From Neopestalotiopsis rosae (lineage: Eukaryota > Ascomycota > Sordariomycetes > Amphisphaeriales > Sporocadaceae), in NCBI GenBank assembly GCA_023078685.1, contig JALGAS010000005.1, positions 1,736,001 through 1,800,000 on the forward strand: a stretch of 64,000 nucleotides of DNA, in the 5' to 3' direction. Positions 48,227-61,153 of this stretch are shown piece by piece (within the stretch, counting starts at the first letter, position 1; each line of letters begins with the position of its first letter). The position numbers and the translations under genes were made by a program. Under the pieces are notes generated by a model that made no database searches, was not told the origin of the DNA, and saw only the letters and a program-made list of their open reading frames with translations.

Positions 48227-48702
48227 GGACGCCCTATTCGCGACTAGTCTGGGTCAACATCTGATGTGCATTACCTCATGAGAGACAAATGAGTGGCGTT
48301 TTGGCGTTTGATCGAGTTGAGAGCTCTGCGGTATTCTAAGAAGTGAAGACGGGCCGAGTTTCCATCAGCGTCCACATATGTAAGTGGTTGTCTCGAAAAA
48401 TGGACGAACCTGCGAAATATATTCCAGCTTTCGCAGTAGGGCGGTCACGCAAGCAGCTACAGCATCATATTGGCATAATAAATTGATCTTATGGGCCGTA
48501 CAATGACAGCGTAAAAGCAATAATCAAGTCTTTCGATTAATAAAATCGATGCTAGTCTAATATGATCAATCAATCGTCACAGGTTTTCTGCAATTCTCCT
48601 TCATTTCTTTGTACGTATTTGTATCATCTATCCGAAAACGAGGTGAAAAGATGCAAAAACAAAAAAACAGGAATCCATGTTTGATGGATTCGTACGTATT
48701 CG
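48227..48702. other. Intergenic region
   Basis: 3' flank of iws1 and downstream flank of the tRNA. An A-rich stretch on the plus strand at 48655-48667 reads as T-rich on the tRNA strand and lies about 40 nt past the tRNA end; it may serve as the RNA polymerase III terminator. Confidence 0.5.
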
Positions 48703-48807
48703 CGACACCTGAGTGATTCGAACACTCGCTCCCGAAGGAACTGCCTAGCAAGAATCATTTTTTAAGATGATAGCAGGGCAGCGCGTTAACCACTCCGCCA
48801 AAGTGCC
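48703..48807 (-). tRNA. tRNA-Ser(GCU) with a 24-nt intron
   Basis: Read on the minus strand from 48807. The acceptor stem GGCACTT pairs with AGGTGTC at all seven positions, counting G-U pairs. The anticodon stem CTGCC/GGCAG carries loop CT-GCT-A, with the intron 48747-48770 after position 37, the standard place. A long variable arm (TTCCTTCGGGAGC) marks it as a class II tRNA, and the T arm is GAGTG-TTCGAAT-CACTC. It decodes AGC/AGU serine codons. Confidence 0.92.
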
Positions 48808-51800
48808 ATGATGTTTCGGATTGTTTCTGTGGTTCCGTGATGTCTGATACCGCTATCAAGTGTTATACGTGGCTCTTTTAGCTAATGGAAACCGCCAACT
48901 TGGGCGCTACACAGTACGATTTATGTATGTTGTGTACAAGGAACTGAGGCCCATCGTCGTTGAGGAAAATCGAGCAGCATCCATGAAACAGCTTGCTCCT
49001 GTCGAGATGTTATACTTGAGAGCTATTGACATCGCCTCCCCGTGAACAGAAATGTTTTAGCGTGTATACGGGATCTCACAGACTTATTCAAGGGGAAATT
49101 TCTCTTTGGTCCCGCGACCCTAGCTCAAAATACTTTCCTTGGTCAGCAATATTGCTATTCAACTCATCCATTTTAGTGATCTGGCAGGTATTCGGCTTGA
49201 TGGGCTTACGAGGATAGCCACAAGTTCTCTCGATGCATGTCTATGTCGAGACGATATCAAACGTATTATGGTGGCTGGGGAGCAGATGAGTCAGCCGTGC
49301 CTTTTTCCAGCTCTCACATGTATCCTTGGTAACCGTTGTGACGATGTCGCGGCAGTGAAGTGAGATTGTTGATCACAGTTGTATAATCAGGTGTGCTCTG
49401 TGTGTTTTGGTCTAATTTTGTGTGATTTGGCAAACATGGCCTTGTTCGCATTAACTGCCAGACATGTGAGCCTGAGCTTTCCCCAAGTATATGGGTCTGG
49501 ACTAATTATGCCCAAGTATCGCAAGAAGCAGTGAATTGAATAGAGACTAGTGACCAAAAACAGCGCAAAAGATTATTCAGCCTGGTCAGGTAGACGGACA
49601 ACTGAAGCAATATATCGGTGAGGCCCTGAGGGCACGGCAGATGGATCACGAGTAAGCCTTGTCTGGCGGACCACGGCCAATGAAGGGTGGGAAGTCCCGA
49701 GAGAGTCTCAACATGCCACACGGCCTAAAGTGGAGTCCCCCAAAAAGGTCAGGTTACAGGTTCTTCGAGGTTGCTTGGGCAGATCTATGGCAGATGGTGT
49801 AGTGCGTAGAACACCCAGCCCAAAAACGCCCGCCCGCCGCCAGAAAATCTGAACCCCACGTATTTTTGAGCGAATGACGCAATGGTACCTGTCAGCCTGT
49901 AGTATGCAGTGCTGCGTGCACGCAGCCTGCGCAGTACAGTAGTAATAGTGTATTCCCCGTAATAGTATTGGAGGGATGGATACCTGATACATACCTACTC
50001 TACCAATGGATTCTGACTTGACTTGACTCCCAAAGCAAGGAAAAAAGGTCACTGGTCCGGGTTGGGAAGATTGCATCGCATCATGTCGCAAGGTCTCGAG
50101 TCGAGGATAGTATCAAAATGGATCGGTGGCAATGGCTGCCTCGCAAAGACTGCCTGACCACATGCTCTTCTGAACCTCAGGGCTCTCTCACAGCAGGAAA
50201 CTTGTGAGAGCCCGAGCATGCATTGCACCACTGCCGCGCTTCCATCTGCAACGCGCCACGTTCTATCAGCCGGGTGCGCCCATACCGTAAAACTCTATGT
50301 TATCTTTATTCGGACTTTATCGGATTGGTACTATTTACGAATACTCAAATAGAATCAAATCTACTCAACAGAAGTCTTGACATTACCTCGTACTCGACAA
50401 GGCAATAAACAATTACAAGGTAGATATGAAATTGCTGATCGTGATGTTTTCCTAGTGGAGCTCCTGGGGAAGTCCCCATGTTCATACCTTGTACAGTATT
50501 GTCATGAATCAATGCCGCCGCCCGAGACTACACCAGGGTGCCAGGCCAAGTCGGCCCCTCGAGTCAGGAAAACTAACCAGTACAGAGCGAGACCGAAAAA
50601 AGCCGGACGTCTGGCTTTTATTATCCCATACATACCTTGACGAACTGTCTGCTGTTTGAACTGTCTTTGCCCCAAAAGCATTGAAACTTTCAGGGGCAGC
50701 AGGGAGAAACGAAACGCCCCGTGGCTCTCGGGAGTCCCGTCGCTCCACCATGCCACTAAAGTCATACCAGCCGAGAGCGAGCAACGGCAACTACTTCTGC
50801 CACTTTGGCCCGGATTTCCCAATTTGCACTCGCCGATGGATTGAGCCCCCAAGGTCGCAGGTTGCGTTCTAAGTAAGTCATGCCACATGTGCATGCATGC
50901 ATTCTCGAACAGAAAAAAGCGATGACGAGTAGAATAGAATAGCGGCTCACGTATAATGGAGATGGATTTTCGACATTGACTTGTGTAAGTCCAAGTGCTT
51001 CATTAGCCAATCTTGTAATTCTGAAGACAGGCACGTACACAGCCTGCGTAATATATAGCGGATAGCAGTGGCTTGTGTCTGTGTTGCATGATAAAAAGTG
51101 TTGCATGGTAGGATTGGTGGGCCTGTGAGGTCATTTCCTCTCCAAGTACTTTGTGCAGCACCTTGGTAATTAGCACGCCTACTTATAATGGGAGCCTTGT
51201 CCTGGGAGTTGCATTTCGAGTTGGAAGCGTCTCGATTCGAGAGCCTTGATAATCAAAATACAATGCACACTTCGTGAAAGCAAGGGCCGTGGTAGAAGTG
51301 GACGTCAACGGCTTTGATAAGGCGGATGTAGCTTTCGTACCATGTAGAAGACGGGTTTAGAATGGGGTTGGGAGGCTTGGATGGAGATATATTAGGATAT
51401 ACATACGTACATATCAAATTGGACGATGCAGTTTCCTTTCTGCGCTCAAGGTAAGAGGTCCAGTCAAATCCAGGCTGGCACAAAGCTCTAGATGCTGCTT
51501 GCCGTCCTGGGCTTCCATGTCTGGGTACACCAAAGGAAAGAAAGAACCAGAGAAGCTGCAGACAAGCGTCAGACAATACGCGCCTCCTCCTCACTCCTTC
51601 AGATCATTCTAATCACTTCTAATAAACGCACGACTGGCCAGTTTGCCCCAGAACTGTCTCCGAGTCATTCCTCGAGTACTTTATTTTTTTTTCCCTTCCA
51701 GCAAGTCGTTTCCCAACAGCCTTCTCTTTGTGTCGCCCAACACTATATTTTTCACCCTTTGGCGCCGCGCCGTTGTTATTGAAATTCCCTTACTTGGTAC

Positions 51801-52674
51801 CATACGATAGACTGTTCCTTTTATATCTAATTGAACCATTGCCCTTTTTTCCAATTTCCCCCAGCCACACACAGAACCCAGTTACGGCAAATTACGAACG
51901 GGGAACGAATCATACCAAGAGAAGATATATTAGAGCAACAAGCACGAGATAGGAAAGCAAAGAAGCCGACGGAGGGGTGAGAAAACAAGCTTGGCTTGCC
52001 ATGACGTCCTGAGATCCATCCAGTCACCGGCTTCCGAAATTCTGCGAAGGGAATCCCTATCATATCCCACTCCCGCCGCCAACCAAAGATAAAAAAAAAA
52101 AAGGCCAGGCCTACACACATCCTTGAGCAAAGCTCCAAATTTCAGCCTCCCCCGCCATCTTCCGTCATCTATCTCAAGGTATCTAAGCCAAGCTGCCTGC
52201 CTATCTACATTACTACCAACACTACGGTCCCCTAACCCCCCGTTGCCCTGATCGCACCTTGATCGCCGCAACGCCTCTTTTGGAGCAGCGCATTACTGTT
52301 CACATCTGTCTGCGGTCGTCAGCAATACTGTCATTATTTGTAGCCGTGAACTTTGTTCGCCCTGTCCTTTTTGGATCCATTCGCGCAACCGAACACTGCA
52401 GTATCCGTGATTATATGCCAAAAGAAGGATCTCGAGGCGTTGGGCGAAGCACTGTCGAATTTCCAGAGCCCGCTCGTTTCAGCGCGTCGCATTCACGATT
52501 CTGCACCATTGGAAGCAGCCAGCTCGCCCTTTCAACCCACTCGATTCTGCGTCGGATGAACTACTCGGGACTCCCACAATTGGTCGCAAAGTAGAGATTC
52601 AGCATCATATACATTTGCATTCACCATAATTCAACCTGGCGCTCGTCGCCAAATAGTTTCCTCGATCGATCACC
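48808..52674. other. 3.9-kb stretch without recognisable genes
   Basis: No open frame has family features. It contains a perfect 16-nt palindrome, GCTGCGTGCACGCAGC, at 49911-49926. The last kilobase is pyrimidine-rich and A-rich by turns, as in promoters and long leaders of fungal genes, and probably belongs to the SR-protein kinase gene. Confidence 0.45.
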
Positions 52675-56156
<3,482 letters not shown>

Positions 56157-56991
56157 TTCCCCGCAGCCGCAATTGAGCCCGCCAGATGCACAACTGCTGG
56201 AGCCTAGGGGGATTCATATACCCGAGTGCCACGACTTGCAACATCTACCACTCATGGGCGAAGATGAAAGGATGCCTCGCATCGTGGCTGATGTTTCCAT
56301 CATATATCCCCAAAACATTGGAGAGATTGTCCTTTTCCGCTGCTGGAGGTATGACTATCGTAGGTGAAGACGAAATTTCCCATTGAGGCTTGGGGGGATA
56401 CTATCCTAGCAAAGGACAAAGCGATATAAATCAAGCGTCAATAGATGAATCCGTATCAGCGGTACAAAGTATGGATCTTTTTGAGCGGGAAGACTTACTG
56501 AATAGAGAATTTCACAGTATGCATGCATCTCACGGCCGCGTTGAGTCTTGCTCTCACTAGTGTACATGTTGGTTTGAAGTCTGGACAGAAAAAAGTACTT
56601 TCAACGTGATCAATCTACTGAAATTCGAGTGGACCATATGTATCGTTGTGACAGTGATAGTCGTAGGTAGTGGGCGTGAGAGGATGCTCTCAAAGTAATA
56701 GAGGCTCTCTTCCAAGACATTGCTTTTCCGGAATTTATAGCGCGATGCCGTGATCGTCAAGCACAAGATGGGGCACGGGAGGATTTACCATCCTCCAGCG
56801 GGTTGGTGGCGGGCGGCGATCGCGGATCCTCCCGTCTCGGGTGTGTGCCGGGTCTCCGCCTCCCCGTTGTGGTTCATCGGGCGTGACTTTTGGTGGTGTG
56901 GCTGCCCCGGTCCGCACCGATCTCGGCGCCGACCACCGTTCCGGTCCTTGCGTCCGTCCGCCCGTGGACGAACCGGCCTATCACGTACCAC
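56157..56991. other. Kinase 3' flank and GC-rich DNA of unknown nature
   Basis: The first 500 nt are the kinase 3' flank. From about 56740 the DNA becomes GC-rich with open frames on both strands, but none has recognisable features. Confidence 0.4.
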
Positions 56992-57046
56992 TTCTGGAAT
57001 GATTCTAGAATTCTTCTGGAAGTCTTCTGGAATTCTTTTGGAATAT
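56992..57046. repeat. 11-bp tandem repeat with TTCTGGAA core
   Basis: Five units at an exact 11-bp period starting at 56992, 57003, 57014, 57025 and 57036. The unit is TTCTGGAATTC with small changes, and a decayed sixth follows. Each unit contains the inverted pair TTCnnGAA, the arrangement found in heat-shock elements. Confidence 0.75.
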
Positions 57047-57781
57047 GCTGGATTTTCCTTTTGTTGAGATTTTCTTCATCGTCGTTGAGTACTTACTGGG
57101 CATCTGCACCCTTAACTCCGTCTTGTCTATTAAATCGGCCATATCAGCTGATCGTATTGGTCTTGTCATTTGTTCTGTCGATGCAAGGACACATTGAGCC
57201 CATGTGCGCCCTATCCTTGCAGAGTTCCAAAGGTCTCATGGAGCCTGTGCCATGGTGTCTATCCGTAGTATGGTTGAGTGTAATTCCCGAGCCAGCAAGT
57301 CTCTCAAGTGAAATGTTACTCAAGTGACAGCAGAAGGAGCATCAATTGATTAGTTCAGGGGCATATTTGGAAGTAGCTGAGAGAACATCCTCTCTTAATT
57401 TGTAAAGATGGCATTCAATTCTCATCCGCCATCGTCGGCACAGACTTGTCATGTCAGTACCTCCAGTGAATGTGACATTTGCCAAGCATCGAGATCACAC
57501 TCGATTATTAGACATTCACCAAGTTCACAATTCAAAGTTCACGGCATGAGAAGACAGTAGTGTGGGCGCAGCTGAGGGTGCGTGTATTCAGCTGCTTAAC
57601 AGACCGGCCACGCCTGCTAAAAACCTCCCGACCACATACGTGGCATTTTTAAGGGAGGAAAAAGGTTCATGACCGGCTGTGAATAAATTTTTTCCCCCGT
57701 CCTAGTCAGGAGGTGACCGACTCACCCCCCAATGGGGGTCCTGCGGCTGCTACTGTGAGGTTCGGAATAGTCTCATCCTGC

Positions 57782-57889
57782 GCGCCGCGCCAGCGGCAAG
57801 TTGCAGTTAATGAATCACTGAACATATTCCGAAACCGAGTTGCCAGGGGGGCCTCATCATCTCGCGGCGCCGCGCCAGCGGCAAGTTGC
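57782..57889. repeat. Pair of exact 23-bp GC-rich direct repeats
   Basis: Copies at 57782-57804 and 57867-57889, both containing GCGCCGCGCCAGCGGCAAG. The spacing is 85 bp. Confidence 0.75.
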
Positions 57890-57953
57890 GAGACATAGGT
57901 GGTCATTGACCCCCGAGGGCTCTGTAGCACTCACACCTCTAATTTCTGACCGT

Positions 57954-58158
57954 CAAGTGAAGGGATGGCGAACACACTCCTCCCCTGGAAAGGGGGAGGG
58001 TAGCCTGCGGCGTAAAGCAACTTCATCCCCGACCCAGTTTTTTTCTTCTTTGTTTTTTTCTTTCCTTTTCCACCAAGTGAAGGGATGGCGACACACTCTT
58101 CCCCCGAAGAAAGAGAGGAAGAGTAGCCAGCGGCGTAAAGCGACTTCATCCCCGACCC
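57954..58158. repeat. Two copies of a ~85-bp diverged direct repeat
   Basis: Copies at 57954-58036 and 58074-58158. Both begin CAAGTGAAGGGATGGCGA, contain GCGGCGTAAAGC and end CTTCATCCCCGACCC. The middle parts differ by indels. A T-rich spacer lies between them. Confidence 0.75.
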
Positions 58159-59965
58159 GTCGGTTTTCGGTTTGCGGCTCTGCTTGCGAACCCTGTGGTG
58201 ATGAATGGTCAGCCAGGAACTTTTCTTCCAGAAGAAAGGGAAACAGTGTGTATGTGTGTGTCAGGGGGCCCTTGGTGTCACTTACGCTGCATGGGCAATA
58301 CGCCCGCCAACACGAATCTTGCAACGCCGGTGAGGGGCGAGGCCTTGTGAGATGGACCTGCCGGGCGTGCGCATATCCTCCAGCACGTCGGACCTTGAGT
58401 GAAGTCTGTGATGAACCAGGTCAGTCAAGAAAGTTAATGGAAACAAGGAGCTAGGAAAGGTGGAGAGACATACAAGGTGTGCCATCATTGGATGGCCAAC
58501 AAATCCTTCTGCCGCGCACTTCCGTGTGCCGGGAACTCGAGACTGAAAAACTCGGGCCACAAAGGCACTCGAGGAGCTTGAAGCTCTTCCTTCACACCAA
58601 CGTGTCCCTGCTGACCAACTCGCAAGTGAGATCATCACCTCATGTCGTCGAGACACGGACGAGCAGGCCAGCAGACTGGCCACTGGAGTAGGTGGCGGAC
58701 AACGTGGTCCTTCTCCTTGGCAATGATTCTGTTGTTGTTCCGTGAATGGCTCCCGGCGTGAACGTTGAGAGCATCTAAGTATGAAACCGAGCAAATGCCA
58801 TGAGGAGAACACAAATCTTGGGCGTAATGAAATGCCCTCGACAAGGATCTTCCTCATCTTGACGCCAACAAAGTTGACATCGTGCTCAAAAAGTTGTTCA
58901 GTGGCCTGTTGGCTTGAGAACTGGTTGAAGCATCCAGAGAAATCGGAGTGGCAAACAAGCCGGGAGACGCGAAACTGACACTAAGCGAGACCGAAGTCTC
59001 GAAAAGAGCCAGTTCCTCAACTCGTACGACTAATGCCTTGCTTCATTGGTGATCCAGTCTCGGCCAGTGGGAAAAGAAAGGGGGAAAAGAAGCCATTCAA
59101 GCGAAACCTGGAGTCAGTCCGGGCGAGAGCTACCCGCTGGGACATTGTTCTCCAGTGACGGTCCGACGGAAATCGCCACAAATCCATCGTCCGCCAGGTG
59201 TCGAGTCCTCGGTGGTTCGTTGCCATCCATGTCAACTACTACACCAAAGACTCTGGTTCCTCCAGGGATCTATGAAGATCCAATTAGAGAGTTTGCAGGT
59301 TGTCAAGAGCATGAACTGTCGAGCTGGAGTGGTGAAATGATGGAGAAGCTTGGTGATGACCGAAGGAAGGACAGTCGTGCTTCAACTTTCTCCATTGCGA
59401 GAAGAGAAAAGATCATACTCCAGTTGCTCGTTGGTAGGTTCTGTGAAAGAGGGGAGTTCATGCTCAAGGGTCGCGTACGAGAGACTGATGCTTCAAGAGG
59501 TAATGTAGAGTGCGTGGTAGATTGCACAAAACGCCCGGTGAAGAAACAAGTGTGATGGTTGAGGCTGCGAAAGAGGAAGGCATTCGCAACGGGAAGCATC
59601 AAGTACTGCTCGTAGCTCTCTCTGGAGGAAATTGCGTGAGAATTACCTTGTGTCTGATCGAAATCTGGATGGCGCTCGCGTGGTATGGTATGTGAACACG
59701 GAAAATACAAAGCCTGATGATGGCCTTGAAGTGAGCGGTCGAAAGGTAATAAAGGGTAACAAAAATTCCAATGATCAAAGACACAAGGTAGATCTCAGCA
59801 ATGATTGCTGCGTAAAAATCAAGTCAAAAGCGCTGAATAGTCTGCCGTCACCCTGGAACAACATGCTTGGGAGAGAGCATGCCTGGAGAGTGTTCCGTGA
59901 AAGGTAAAAGGAGTGGATCGGGCGAGACTGCTTCATTGCTTCTTCGAGCTGCGCGGGTCGCCTGT

Positions 59966-60675
59966 CTGTAGTCGACAGGGTGTGCTGTGCTGGCCAAATG
60001 TCCGGAAGTGACATGTACTGGAGAGACTGCCTGTAGGCGACAGTTGTACTGGCCGTCTGTCTATAGTCGACAGATGCACTGAGACCGCGGTTGAAAGTCT
60101 ATAGTCGACAATCGTGAAACTGATCGAAAGTCTGTAGTCGACAATCGTGTGAAGGAATGGGGGGAAGCTCGGAAAACAAACGTCTATAGTCGACAAATGT
60201 GTGTAGCAGCAGCAGCTGGGACTCTGTCTATAGTCGACAAGAGTTCTGGTCAACAGTCTAGTAGGCGACAGTGACTCTGATGTGTACAAGAAGCAACAGC
60301 TTTGCGCACCAAACTCCCTATAGTCGGAAGTCTAGTCGTCTGGAGATCGAGCTCGACAGGACGAACACATGACCGTGGTCAACTGGCTATAGTCGACAGA
60401 AGATGCTGGTACTGGTCATGGGTGGCAATGGCAACTGTGCGAAGAGAAATCTGCCTATAGTCGGCGAGACAACTCGGGACCCTGATCTGCCTATGTCGTC
60501 AGATGCAATGGAGAACCCTCACGAAATGACTGTAGTCGCCAAGTCGTCATGTGTAGCAGAAGCCGACTAGTAGTCGCCAGCAACGCTGAAGAAAAACACA
60601 TGTATGCAAGCTGTGCGAACGCGTACGAACTGACTATAGTCGCCAGTGTACTGGTAAACTGTCTAGTAGGCGACA
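59966..60675. repeat. About 17 dispersed copies of a CTATAGTCGACA motif
   Basis: Same-strand copies at 59966, 60031, 60061, 60099, 60132, 60184, 60228, 60258, 60318, 60387, 60455, 60491, 60530, 60567, 60634 and 60663, plus a fragment at 60331. The consensus is CT(A/G)TAGTCGACA with variants CTAGTAGGCGACA and CTATAGTCGCCA. Spacing is irregular at about 27-69 bp and the DNA between copies is unrelated. The motif occurs in all three reading frames, so it is kept as DNA and not as peptide. Confidence 0.8.
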
Positions 60676-61153
60676 GTACCGTGAGCGATGCAACAAGCTG
60701 CGGAGGGTCGGGTCGGTGTACGGTAGGGGGATGTGTAGGTAGGTAGGTAGGTAGGTAGGTATATAGGTGTATCTCAGACCATCTTCCACTGATCGAATTG
60801 ACTTGATGATTCTCTCAGGTTCAGATCTTCTTGCCACCCCAATCTTCTCTCCTCAAGTTCGTCTTAGTTGCGGTACTTCCCATCAGTCGACCTCGACTAC
60901 TGTCTGGCTTCATCTTGGTCGCTGGAAAAAAGCACTGGTAAGCCCTCGAACCCGACACTGCGTTCTCAAGATCTGAGTCACAATTTTTTGTGCGAGTATT
61001 GCAAAGTGTCTTCGTCACGGTGCGAACTTGTCTCCAGGGTCTGGGTCATCGCCGTCAAGGCTCGCCAGGGGCATTTATCGGCTGCTCCTCACCATAGGGA
61101 AGAAAGAAAGGGGTGGAAGGTATATGAGCCCTCCTAGCTCATGGTGCGTCTAC
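60676..61153. other. 3' flank of the orphan membrane-protein gene
   Basis: It contains a (GTAG)6 microsatellite at about 60735-60760 and otherwise the presumed 3' region of the minus-strand gene ending at 61154. Nothing else is recognised. Confidence 0.5.
60735..60760. repeat. (GTAG)n microsatellite
   Basis: About six uninterrupted GTAG units, followed by GTATATAGG. Confidence 0.9.

Larger units (their letters stand above)
57047..59965. other. Accessory-looking DNA without recognisable genes
   Basis: Open frames such as 58282-58857 (minus) and 59046-59555 (plus) are long enough to notice but show no family motif, membrane segment or ordered composition. Short exact and near repeats occur at 57782-57889 and 57954-58158 (listed separately). 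A hairpin pair GGTTCGGAATA (57761) and TATTCCGAAACC (57828) is also present. Confidence 0.4.

Noticed and set aside
56740..57000. GC-rich open frames on both strands suggesting a retroelement fragment
   Set aside because: No zinc knuckle, protease, reverse transcriptase or integrase motif is visible and no terminal repeats were found.
58282..58857. 191-codon minus-strand frame over repeat DNA
   Set aside because: Ser/Arg-rich without structure, and it overlaps other open frames on the opposite strand.
59046..59555. 169-codon frame in the accessory region
   Set aside because: No recognisable motif and no neighbouring coding signal. It may be real, but the sequence alone does not support it.
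59966..60675. CRISPR-like array
   Set aside because: The genome is eukaryotic. Repeats are only about 12 nt and degenerate, and spacing varies from about 27 to 69 bp.
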